Assembly: GCA_028278555.1 (NCBI GenBank)
Contig: JANQEA010000059.1
Location: 1-50,452 of the forward strand
Reading direction: 5' to 3'
DNA from: Candidatus Bipolaricaulota bacterium
GTDB taxonomy: Bacteria; Bipolaricaulota; Bipolaricaulia; UBA7950; UBA9294
DNA length: 50,452 bases
In this document: in pieces, positions 43,445 through 50,452 of the stretch
Layout of the letters: every line of letters starts with the position of its first letter
Numbering within the stretch: the stretch's first letter is position 1
Program-made: the position numbers and the translations under genes
The notes under the pieces: model-generated
Databases searched by the model: none
Told to the model about the DNA's origin: nothing
Seen by the model: only the letters and a program-made list of their open reading frames with translations

Positions 43445-44839
43445 ATGCTCCGAAGGCGTACCGAACCGAGATCCCTTCCCCTGACGGACGGCCCGATCGT
43501 CCAATCGCTCCTCCGTTTGGCGTGGCCGGTAATGCTCTCCAACCTGTTCCAGACGCTCTACAACTTCGTCGACCGATTCTGGGTCGCTCGCCTCGGGAGC
43601 GTCGAGATCGCAGCGCTCGCCCTCTCCTGGCCGCTCGTCTTCCTCGTCCTTTCGATCGGGGCTGGAATCACCGTCGCCGGGACCGCCCTCGTTGCGCAGT
43701 ACACCGGCGCGCGGCGCCCCGAGGAGGCGAACCTTGCCGCCGGCCAGGTCATCGCTTTTACCACCGTTTTGGCAGCGGTTCTCGCCGTGATCGGCCTCTT
43801 CGCTGCCCGGCCGATCCTGACGGTGATGGGCGCAGAGAGCGATCTGATTGCGGCCGCGATGAGCTACCTGCGGATCATCTATGCCGGTATTCCTCTCATG
43901 TTCGGGACCTTCGTCGTCACCGCGCTCCTCAACGGCGTCGGAGACACCGTCACCCCGATGATCCTGATGGCAATCTCCGTCGGTCTCAATCTTCTCCTCG
44001 ATCCGTTCTTCATCTTCGGGTGGGGGCCGTTCCCTGAATGGGGGATCGCTGGAGCCGCGGTGGCGACCGTTCTCTCCCGCGGACTCCTCGCCCTCGGCGG
44101 CATCCTCTGGCTCTTCTCCGGTCGCCTCGGGATCCATCTCCGCCCCCATCACCTCAAGCCCCGATGGGGACTGATCCGGCGAATCGTGTCGATTGGCGGA
44201 CTCGCCTCGATCGGTCAGACCGGCACCGCCCTCGGCTTCTCGATCATGAACGGGGCCCTCGCCCGGATCGGCACGGTCGTCCTCAGTGCCTTCGCGATCG
44301 GCAACGCGTTCATCTCGATCGTTCTGATGCCAGCCATGGGGATCGGTCAGGCAACGGCAACGATGGTCGGCCAGAATCTCGGCGCCGACCGCCCGGATCG
44401 CGCGACCCGTTCCGTCTGGGCCGGTATCGGGATCTCCAGCGCCATTCTCTTCACAGCGGCCGTCGTCGTCCTCTTCCTCCGTGAGCATCTAATCGGCTTC
44501 TTCCTCCCGGATCCGGAGGTGATCGCAGTCGGGAGCGAAATGTTCTTCTTCGTTTCGCTGGCGTTTCCGTTCATGGGTGTCATCCAAGTGGTGATGGGCG
44601 CGTACCAGGGGGCCGGACACACGTTCTATTCGATGTTCTTCGGTCTGTTCCGGCTCTGGGCGCTTCGCGTTCCGCTCGTCTACGTGCTCGGATTCGTCGT
44701 CGGGATGGGAGCGAGCGGCGTCTGGTGGGCGATGCTCGGATCGAACCTCGCAACCGCCGTCGTCTCGATCGGCGTGTTCCTGACCGGCAACTGGAAGCGT
44801 CGGGTGATCAAGGGGGCACCGGAAGCCGCCGACGCCTAG
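43445..44839 (+). CDS. MATE-family multidrug/metabolite exporter
   Basis: 464 residues, twelve predicted membrane helices in two similar halves. Family motifs: ..LAWPVMLSNLFQTLYNFVDRFWVARLG at the N-terminus, ALLNGVGDTVTPM in the first half, and GIGQATATMVGQNLGADRPDRA with GAYQGAGHTF in the second half. It would export cationic drugs or metabolites using a Na+ or H+ gradient. It is divergent from the XRE-TOBE operon and probably monocistronic. The substrate cannot be read from the sequence. Confidence 0.93.
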   Translation: MLRRRTEPRSLPLTDGPIVQSLLRLAWPVMLSNLFQTLYNFVDRFWVARLGSVEIAALALSWPLVFLVLSIGAGITVAGTALVAQYTGARRPEEANLAAGQVIAFTTVLAAVLAVIGLFAARPILTVMGAESDLIAAAMSYLRIIYAGIPLMFGTFVVTALLNGVGDTVTPMILMAISVGLNLLLDPFFIFGWGPFPEWGIAGAAVATVLSRGLLALGGILWLFSGRLGIHLRPHHLKPRWGLIRRIVSIGGLASIGQTGTALGFSIMNGALARIGTVVLSAFAIGNAFISIVLMPAMGIGQATATMVGQNLGADRPDRATRSVWAGIGISSAILFTAAVVVLFLREHLIGFFLPDPEVIAVGSEMFFFVSLAFPFMGVIQVVMGAYQGAGHTFYSMFFGLFRLWALRVPLVYVLGFVVGMGASGVWWAMLGSNLATAVVSIGVFLTGNWKRRVIKGAPEAADA

Positions 44840-44841
44840 CC

Positions 44842-44870
44842 TTGCGTGAGACTCCGACCGGCTCTACTCT
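44842..44870 (+). promoter_or_regulatory. Weak candidate promoter for asnS
   Basis: TTGCGT, a 17-bp spacer and TACTCT lie in the 57-bp gap after the MATE stop, roughly 25 bp before the asnS ATG. The match is weak, and cotranscription with the MATE gene is possible. Confidence 0.25.
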
Positions 44871-44896
44871 CTCTCCAATCTCTGGGGTGAGTGTGT

Positions 44897-46192
44897 ATGC
44901 CAGTAATCACCATCGCTGAAGCGAAGGCCCACGTAGGCGAAGACGTCACGTTCCAGGGCTGGCTCTACAACAAGCGTTCGAGCGGAAAGATCCTCTTCTT
45001 GCAGGTCCGTGACGGGACCGGTGTGATCCAGGCCGTCCTCTCCGAATCCGACTCCAGCGAATTGTTCGCCGTCGCCGATCGGCTCCCCCGCGAGGCATCG
45101 ATCGTCGTCACAGGCGCCCTGCGGGAGGATCGCCGCGCGCCAACGGGATGCGAGCTTCAGCTCTCCGACCTCCAGGTTGTTCACGAGCCGACGAAGCCGT
45201 TTCCGATCGAGCTGACCGAGCACACCCCGAGCTTCCTGATGGACCATCGACACCTCTGGATTCGCACCGGACGACAAGTCCCGCTTCTCCGGATCCGAGA
45301 CTCGGTCTTCCGCGCGTTTCGTGAGTTTTTTCACCAGCGTGGGTTCGTCTCCACCGAGGCCCCGGTCCTGACCGGCACGTCGGTCGAAGGGACCACAACG
45401 CTCTTCGAGCTTGACTACTTCGGCGACAAGGCCTACCTTGCTCAGAGCGGGCAGCTCTACCTCGAGGCAACGGCGATGGCCCTCGGGAAGGTCTACTGGA
45501 TCGGACCGGCGTTCCGAGCCGAGAAGTCGAAGACGCGAAAACACGTCACCGAGTTCTGGATCGCCGAGGCGGAGATGGCCTACGTCGATCACGAGGCGAA
45601 TCTCACACTACAAGAAGATCTGGTCCGGTTCATCGTCGAGGCGGTCGTTGAGGAGCGAAAGCCGGAGCTTGAACAGCTCGAGCGGGACACCGACCTGCTT
45701 CTCGGTGAGGTTCGCACGCCGTTTGCACGCGTCGACTACGGCGAAGTCGTGACGATCCTTCAGGAGAAGGGGCACGAGGTCTCGTTCGGAGATGATTTCG
45801 GGGCTCCGGAGGAGGCCACGCTCGGCGAGCACTTCGGCGGCCCTGTCTTCGTCGAACGGTTCCCGTTCCGAATGAAGCCGTTCTACATGAAGCGCGATCC
45901 TCTCGATCCGGAACGGGTCCTCGCCGCCGATCTGATCGCGCCGGAAGGCTACGGTGAGATCATCGGCGGAAGTCAGCGCGTCGACACCGAAGACGAGCTG
46001 ATCGCGCAGCTTGAGGAGTTCGGTCTCCCGAGTGATCCATACCAGTGGTACATCGACTTGCGAAGCTACGGCTCGGTCCCGCACTCCGGGTTCGGCATGG
46101 GACTGGCGCGGGTGATCGCCTGGATCTCCGGCGTTCCGCACATCCGCGAGGTCATCCCGTTCGCGCGGCAGATCAACCGACTCTACCCGTAA
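44897..46192 (+). CDS. asnS: Asparagine-tRNA ligase
   Basis: 431 residues from the ATG at 44897 (GGGGTGA upstream); the GTG at 44891 adds two residues and is less likely. N-terminal OB-fold anticodon-binding domain (VTFQGWLYNKRSSGKILFLQVRDGTG), then the class II core: motif 2 FRAEKSKTRKHVTEFW, acidic EAEMAY, YMKRDP, LIAPEGYGEIIGGSQR and motif 3 GFGMGLARVIAWISG. The YMKRDP and IREVIPFAR stretches separate it from aspartyl-tRNA synthetases. It charges tRNA-Asn directly. The compact length resembles archaeal-type enzymes. Confidence 0.9.
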   Translation: MPVITIAEAKAHVGEDVTFQGWLYNKRSSGKILFLQVRDGTGVIQAVLSESDSSELFAVADRLPREASIVVTGALREDRRAPTGCELQLSDLQVVHEPTKPFPIELTEHTPSFLMDHRHLWIRTGRQVPLLRIRDSVFRAFREFFHQRGFVSTEAPVLTGTSVEGTTTLFELDYFGDKAYLAQSGQLYLEATAMALGKVYWIGPAFRAEKSKTRKHVTEFWIAEAEMAYVDHEANLTLQEDLVRFIVEAVVEERKPELEQLERDTDLLLGEVRTPFARVDYGEVVTILQEKGHEVSFGDDFGAPEEATLGEHFGGPVFVERFPFRMKPFYMKRDPLDPERVLAADLIAPEGYGEIIGGSQRVDTEDELIAQLEEFGLPSDPYQWYIDLRSYGSVPHSGFGMGLARVIAWISGVPHIREVIPFARQINRLYP

Positions 46193-46202
46193 ACCCGCGG
46201 GC

Positions 46203-46217
46203 GCGGGCTGGGCCCGC
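46203..46217. terminator. Possible bidirectional hairpin between asnS and the acetate-CoA ligase gene
   Basis: Arms GCGGGC (46203-46208) and GCCCGC (46212-46217) with a three-base loop lie in the 25-bp gap between convergent genes. There is no U-tract on either strand, so intrinsic termination would rely on stem strength or Rho. Confidence 0.35.
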
Positions 46218-48314
46218 TCATTCCTCCGACAGCCGAATCAGAAGATCGACCGCAACGGCGCCGTGCTCATCCGCGATCACTGGGTTCAAATCGATCTCGG
46301 CAATCTCCGGGAAGTCGAGGCCCATCCGCCCCAGGGCAACGACGATTCGGACAAGCGGAGGGATCGCAACGGCCGGCTGCCCTCGGAACGCCTCGAGGAG
46401 CGGGAAGGCTCGGATTGAGCGGAGCATCCGCTCGGCCTGCCGTTCGGAGATCGGTGCCACACCGAACGATACGTCCTTCAAGGCCTCGACCAGCGTCCCT
46501 CCAACCCCGAACATCACCGCCGGACCGAACGTCGGATCCTGTTCGAGCCCGAAGATCAGCTCCCGTCCGGCAATCATCTTCTGGATGAGGAGGCGCGGTC
46601 CGTCGAGATTGAGCGAGTTCATCACACCCTGGAGCCGGTTGAAGGCGTCCCCCAATTCGGTCTCCGTGCCGATGCCGGTGATCACCGCATCCCACTCGAA
46701 TCGATGCGCCAGATCGGGCGCATCGATCTTCAGCGCCAACGGCGAACCGACGTTCGCCAGGAATGCCGCGCCCTCATCGATGTTCGACAGGTACGCGTAC
46801 GGGCAGACGGGAATCCCGTAGGCAGCGAGAACCTCAGCCCCTTCGTCGAAGAAGAGCCCGGTGCGTCCCTCTCGCCGAACCCGATCGAGGACCGCCGCGG
46901 CCGCAGCGCGATCGCTCGCCTCCGCGGCAGCCTCCGATCGGTCTGGATGGCGAAGCTCCCGTGCCCGGCGAAGGATCGAAAGGGCTGCGACGGCCGTCTC
47001 GGGCATCGCGTAGGTCGGGACCTCCGCCTCGCGGAGCTTCGCAACCAGCGGCTCGACCGTCGCCGCATGGCTGAGCGTGCAGACGAGAACCGGTTTCCCC
47101 GGCTGCGCTTCCGCAACCCGGGCGATCCCGGCACCGACCGCCTCGACCGGCTCGTGAAAGACGAGCGGCGGCCGGAAGATGACGATCGCCGCATCGGCTT
47201 CCTCTAAGAGAAGCTCCAGTCCTCGCTCGTAGTGCTCGCTGCTCGCCGTCGCGATCATGTCGACCGGGTTGCCGAGTCCGGCTTCCGGCGGAAGAAACGC
47301 AGCGAGGCCGTCGCGCAACCGATCCGAGAGCGGCGGAACCTCCAGACCGCTCTGAACACATGCATCGGCCGCGATGATCCCCGCGCCGCCGGCGTTCGTG
47401 AGAATCGCAACGCGATCACCCGCGGGCAGGACGCCCCGTTCGAGTGCCCGAAGGGCAGTCAGTGTTTCTTCGATCGTCGACACACGAAGGACGCCGGACT
47501 GATGGAGGAACGCATCGACGATCGCGTCCGGGCTCGCCAACGACCCGGTGTGCGACGCGACAGCGGCGGCACCCGCCACGGTCCTTCCTGCCTTCAAGAC
47601 GACGACCGGCTTTCCGATCGACGTCACGAGTCGACGGAACTCGCACGGATCGGCGAAGCTCTCGAGATAGAGGAAGACCGCACGGCACGCGTCGTCCCCG
47701 GCGAGATGCGCGAGGAAGTCGTTCTCCGTCAGCCCGGCCCGATTCCCGAGGTTGACGAACCTCGAGACACCGAGTCCCGCGTCCTCGAAGCACTCGAGGA
47801 GCGTCTCGCCGAGGGACCCGCTCTGCGAGACGAACGCGATCTCGCCGCCGGGAGGGAACCAACGCGAGAACGAGGCGTTCAACCTCATCCGTTCGGAGCT
47901 GTTGATGATTCCCATGCAGTTCGGGCCGACGACATTCAGTCCGTAGCGATCGATGAGGGTTCGGAGCTCCTCTTCGAGCTTCGCTCCTTCTTCTCCGCTC
48001 TCTTTGAAGCCGGCGGTGATGATGACAAGATTGGCGATTCCTTTCTTTCCACATTCCTCGACGGCGCGGAGGACGATGTTTCGGTTGATCGCGAGGATTG
48101 CCAGGTCGACCTCCGGCGGGAGGTCGCTGATCGCGGGAACACAAGGAACACCCAGAACTTCCTCGTACTTCGGGTTGACCGGGTGGAGACTTCCGCTGAA
48201 CCCGCAGGCTCGGAGGTTGTCGAGAATCGTCCCTCCGACCGACCCGGCCTTCGGACTCGCGCCGACAACGGCGACGGAGCGCGGCTCGAGAAGCCGATTC
48301 AGGTCTCTAGCCAT
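46218..48314 (-). CDS. Acetate-CoA ligase (ADP-forming), fused alpha-beta
   Basis: 698 residues. CoA-binding Rossmann domain (SVAVVGASPKAGSVGGTILDNL), succinyl-CoA-ligase-like domains with VGPNCMG and the active-site His255 in SHTGSL, then an ATP-grasp beta part (about 480-698) with KIDAPDLAH, QKMIAGRELIFG and AEIDLNPVI. It converts acetyl-CoA, ADP and Pi to acetate, CoA and ATP, the energy-yielding step in many anaerobes and archaea; other acyl-CoAs are possible. The usual HKSDxGGV motif of the beta part reads HRFEWDAV, keeping the His. The start overlaps the DUF5317 stop by 8 bp. Confidence 0.9.
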   Translation of the reverse strand: MARDLNRLLEPRSVAVVGASPKAGSVGGTILDNLRACGFSGSLHPVNPKYEEVLGVPCVPAISDLPPEVDLAILAINRNIVLRAVEECGKKGIANLVIITAGFKESGEEGAKLEEELRTLIDRYGLNVVGPNCMGIINSSERMRLNASFSRWFPPGGEIAFVSQSGSLGETLLECFEDAGLGVSRFVNLGNRAGLTENDFLAHLAGDDACRAVFLYLESFADPCEFRRLVTSIGKPVVVLKAGRTVAGAAAVASHTGSLASPDAIVDAFLHQSGVLRVSTIEETLTALRALERGVLPAGDRVAILTNAGGAGIIAADACVQSGLEVPPLSDRLRDGLAAFLPPEAGLGNPVDMIATASSEHYERGLELLLEEADAAIVIFRPPLVFHEPVEAVGAGIARVAEAQPGKPVLVCTLSHAATVEPLVAKLREAEVPTYAMPETAVAALSILRRARELRHPDRSEAAAEASDRAAAAAVLDRVRREGRTGLFFDEGAEVLAAYGIPVCPYAYLSNIDEGAAFLANVGSPLALKIDAPDLAHRFEWDAVITGIGTETELGDAFNRLQGVMNSLNLDGPRLLIQKMIAGRELIFGLEQDPTFGPAVMFGVGGTLVEALKDVSFGVAPISERQAERMLRSIRAFPLLEAFRGQPAVAIPPLVRIVVALGRMGLDFPEIAEIDLNPVIADEHGAVAVDLLIRLSEE

Positions 48315-48858
48315 TTGCCACCATCCCCCGTGCGATCAGCCAGGCGAGCCCCACCATGATCAGGACGTCTCCGAGGCTGAACGCCGTCGCGAACGGGATC
48401 GTATCGGGCAGGTAGAGCCAATCCCCGAGGACGTTGACCCGGGTCGTTGGCGTCATCAGCACCACGTTGGCGACGGCCTCTCCATCGAGCAGTCGGTCGA
48501 CCAGTCCGCCCAAGCCCGCCTGTCGGAGGGCCGTCTCCGAAGCCGGCATATACCCGCCGTTCGACGCGACCGCGATCAGATTTCCGGTCGCACCGAGGAA
48601 GAGAACCCCCATCGGGAGGACACACAGATTCAGCGCCAACCAGATCATCAACAACGAGTAACTGATCAGGTGCAGCGGCGCGGTGGCGACCAAGAGGAGC
48701 GGTCGACCACCGAAGAGGGGAAAGATCAGCAGCTGGATCACGAGCGCAATCGGGATGAGCCAGAGCCAGCGGAGGCGGAGGCGCGCCAAGTGAGCCAGAC
48801 GGCCACCTCGCGCGAAACCGACGATGACGCCGATCAGAAGCGCGATGATGTAGAGCAT
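48307..48858 (-). CDS. DUF5317 family membrane protein
   Basis: 183 residues from the ATG at 48858 (GAAGGCGG upstream); earlier codons are Arg-rich and overlap the HD-GYP gene. About five membrane helices (MLYIIALLIGVIVGFARGG; LWLIPIALVIQLLIF; an S..L...WLALN segment; a central loop with SNGGYMP; a last helix FSLGDVLIMVGLAWLIARG). GGYMP and SLGDVL are typical of this family. Function is unknown. It is sandwiched between the membrane HD-GYP protein and the acetate-CoA ligase with close spacing on both sides, so it is probably in one transcript. Confidence 0.82.
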   Translation of the reverse strand: MLYIIALLIGVIVGFARGGRLAHLARLRLRWLWLIPIALVIQLLIFPLFGGRPLLLVATAPLHLISYSLLMIWLALNLCVLPMGVLFLGATGNLIAVASNGGYMPASETALRQAGLGGLVDRLLDGEAVANVVLMTPTTRVNVLGDWLYLPDTIPFATAFSLGDVLIMVGLAWLIARGMVANG

Positions 48859-48868
48859 CTTGCCGCCT

Positions 48869-50182
48869 TCACACGTCCGAAGCCGTCGCCGGAATCTCCT
48901 CGAAGGCCGGCGCATCGGAGGTCGAAGCTCCGATCACGCGGAGGAGCGCATCGGCGACCTCGGGATCGAGATCGGTCCCGCGCATCTCCGCCAAGATCCC
49001 GACCGTCTGCTCCGCGCTGAACGCCTTCCGATACGGCCGGTCCGTGGTCAGGGCGTTATGAATGTCGGCCGCGGCGATGATCCGGGCGATCAGCGGGATC
49101 TGCTCGGCGCGTAGGCCATCAGGATAACCGCTGCCATCCCACCGCTCATGTTCATGACGTACGGCATCGACGACGAGACCGTAGATCTCCAGCCCCTCGA
49201 TCAGCTCCGCGCTGATCACCGGGTGGCGCTTCATCATCTCCCATTCCTCGTCGCTCAACGGGCCAGGTTTGAGGAGGATCGAATCCGGGACCGCGACCTT
49301 GCCAATGTCGTGAACACGAGCCGCGATGTCGACGTTCTCGATCTCGTTCTGAGGAAGGCCCATCTCCATCGCGATCTGCACCGCCAGCTCAGCGACCTCC
49401 TGCGAGTGAACAGCCGTGTAGTGATCCCGCTCGTCGAGGAGCCGCGAGATCTGTTCGAACGTCTTCCGCGCCTCCGTCTGCAGCTTGACGTAGCCGCTAA
49501 ACGAAACGTGGACCAACGTCAATGGGAAGAGCGCCAAGAGAACATGCCAAACGGAGATGGTCCGGAGAACCGCAAGAAGCAACGCCGATACGCAGAGAAC
49601 CAGGTACTGGACGAAGAACTGCGAGATGCTCCTCCATAGGTAGTTGAAGAACTGTTTGCCTTCGGTCAGCTTCACGATGCCCGTTACAAACGAGAGATTC
49701 ACGAGAACATAGATCCCGAATGCTCCGATGGCGATCAGGTAGTCCTCCGCCGCGCGAAACTGCAGCGTCGGATGGCCAAGCAGCTGCATGAAGAAACCAG
49801 CAGCGCTCACCGTGACGACCAATTGACCAACGTTGAACAGAATCGGGATGACGCTCGCTTTCCGCTCGGATGGACGCGCATTCCATCGAAGCATCAGCTC
49901 CGACAGGAGAGAGGCAATCAGAACCAAGAGCACAGCAAGATGAGGCCCGAGGATGAAAAGGCCCGCCAAGTAGATCGCGATCGAGCTTGAGATCTCCCAC
50001 TTGTAAGAAGGAACCCACGTCGCATAGAGCTCTGCCAGCAGCGCAAGGATGACGAAGATCGTGAAGAGAACTGACTCCTCGATCCCCACGAACGAGGCTT
50101 GTGCTATGGCGATCCCGAGGGATGCAACAGCAAGAACCCCAAGAAGGAAAACGAAAAGAACGGCTCGGTTTGGAAGTCTCAT
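48869..50182 (-). CDS. Membrane-bound HD-GYP c-di-GMP phosphodiesterase
   Basis: 437 residues. About eight membrane helices cover residues 1-225, resembling MASE-like sensor heads (ELYATW..YKWEISSSIAIYLAGL). A short linker (LQTEARKTFEQISRLLDERD) joins the HD-GYP domain (about 240-415) with H291-D292 (VHDIGKVAVPD), HEHERWDGSGYP and GYP intact, followed by a short acidic tail. It should degrade c-di-GMP at the inner membrane. The ATG at 50182 has AGGGG about 9 nt upstream. It is the fourth c-di-GMP enzyme in the window. Confidence 0.9.
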   Translation of the reverse strand: MRLPNRAVLFVFLLGVLAVASLGIAIAQASFVGIEESVLFTIFVILALLAELYATWVPSYKWEISSSIAIYLAGLFILGPHLAVLLVLIASLLSELMLRWNARPSERKASVIPILFNVGQLVVTVSAAGFFMQLLGHPTLQFRAAEDYLIAIGAFGIYVLVNLSFVTGIVKLTEGKQFFNYLWRSISQFFVQYLVLCVSALLLAVLRTISVWHVLLALFPLTLVHVSFSGYVKLQTEARKTFEQISRLLDERDHYTAVHSQEVAELAVQIAMEMGLPQNEIENVDIAARVHDIGKVAVPDSILLKPGPLSDEEWEMMKRHPVISAELIEGLEIYGLVVDAVRHEHERWDGSGYPDGLRAEQIPLIARIIAAADIHNALTTDRPYRKAFSAEQTVGILAEMRGTDLDPEVADALLRVIGASTSDAPAFEEIPATASDV

Positions 50183-50220
50183 AGTCCGTACCCCTGCTAT
50201 CCGAAGAGTACGTCATTCAC

Positions 50221-50248
50221 AGTATATCGACCAATCCCCGAGCGATAA
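50221..50248 (-). promoter_or_regulatory. Candidate promoter of the membrane HD-GYP / DUF5317 / acetate-CoA ligase operon
   Basis: On the minus strand TATACT (50221-50226), a good -10 box, is preceded at 16 bp by TTATCG (50243-50248), a weak -35. This would give a leader of about 30 nt before the ATG at 50182. The remaining 50183-50349 gap shows nothing else. Confidence 0.45.
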
Positions 50249-50349
50249 TGCATTCAGATCCGGCGTTGAACACCAGTGCTCGTCCTATCTGAGCCCTCGA
50301 TCCACCACCCCCTCTCCTACAGGTCCGAGTTTGCGATCTCTGCTTTAGC

Positions 50350-50452
50350 CTAGCCGCGACCTTCGGGTCGCCACTTCACGCTCTCCGCCAGCAGCAGTGC
50401 CAGCGTCGCAAACGTCAGCAGGTAGTACGCCACCTTCCCACTGAACAGCTTC
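50350..50452 (-). CDS. C-terminal end of a membrane protein (runs off the right edge)
   Basis: The last 33 codons and TAG stop of a minus-strand frame: K-L-F-S-G-K-V-A-Y-Y, then a hydrophobic stretch LLTFATLALLLAE, then a polar tail VKWRPEGRG. It reads as a final membrane helix with a short basic cytoplasmic tail. Too short to name. The stop lies 167 bp upstream of the HD-GYP start on the same strand. Confidence 0.5.
   Translation of the reverse strand, partial: KLFSGKVAYYLLTFATLALLLAESVKWRPEGRG

Noticed and set aside
44897..46192. Aspartyl-tRNA synthetase as the identity of this ligase
   Set aside because: YMKRDP, GYGEIIGGSQR and IREVIPFAR fit asparaginyl enzymes; the AspRS-specific pattern is missing.
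50356..50371. Strong hairpin GCGACC-TTCG-GGTCGC near the right edge, terminator-like
   Set aside because: It lies in the last codons of the minus-strand partial gene and has no U-tract; too weak to call.
1..50452. High density of GATC/GATCG words, as if a methylation or uptake signal
   Set aside because: Mostly explained by frequent ATC, GAT and CG-starting codons in coding frames; a word-count test against a codon-shuffled control would be needed and could not be run.
1..50452. c-di-GMP (GEMM) or Moco riboswitches near signalling and ECF genes
   Set aside because: Leaders before 4059, 11004, 18621 and 43350 were read and none shows the conserved core; the ECF operon leader is effectively absent.

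Overview
The window is GC-rich and densely coded, and reads as a free-living diderm bacterium from a deep, probably anaerobic lineage. The diderm call rests on a 378-aa exported protein built of amphipathic strands and ending in aromatic residues (34742-35878), as outer-membrane barrels do. The lineage call rests on an ADP-forming acetate-CoA ligase, an archaeal-like asparaginyl-tRNA synthetase, a DUF5317 membrane protein, ECF-type uptake and giant DUF11 surface proteins. Candidatus Bipolaricaulota (OP1) or a neighbouring phylum would fit, but this is inference only. I saw no rRNA, tRNA, CRISPR array or insertion sequence.

Left part (1-18.5 kb): the 3' part of a surface protein with exactly periodic 92-residue cadherin-like units and a lamin-tail-like domain, followed by a large c-di-GMP signalling island. 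A globin-coupled diguanylate cyclase (2974-4059, minus) lies next to two divergent signalling operons. Both have the same order: very large multi-PAS histidine kinase, stand-alone receiver, receiver-HD-GYP phosphodiesterase. The minus operon (10479 down to 4222) ends with an unrecognised 152-aa gene; the plus operon runs 11004-18494. Most gene junctions overlap by 4 to 14 bp. Together the two kinases carry about 16 PAS domains and two GAF domains.

Centre (18.6-35.9 kb): a surface-structure locus on the plus strand. It holds a cadherin-like/PKD/SdrD-B-like protein, a translationally coupled 4,710-residue exported protein (disulfide-prone DUF11-type units, four Cys-bearing CARDB-like units, seven long DUF11 repeats with Asp-rich linkers, then three helical ring-like modules), and an outer-membrane-barrel-like protein. 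A convergent subtilase with a beta-helix in place of a propeptide follows (35893-37326).

37.4-43.4 kb: a compact minus-strand operon that I regard as the most novel item. An XRE regulator with a molybdate/tungstate-type TOBE domain precedes a secreted protein with three sulfite-oxidase-fold (Oxidoreductase_molyb-like) units, an ECF S-component fused to the same domain, a fused double ECF ATPase, EcfT, and a membrane-anchored single-domain version. It looks like an ECF importer for a Mo/W-related anion or pterin cofactor, with dedicated extracytoplasmic binding domains.

Right part (43.4-50.5 kb): a MATE exporter, asparaginyl-tRNA synthetase, and on the minus strand a membrane HD-GYP protein, a DUF5317 protein and a fused ADP-forming acetate-CoA ligase. 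The C-terminus of one more membrane protein runs off the right edge.
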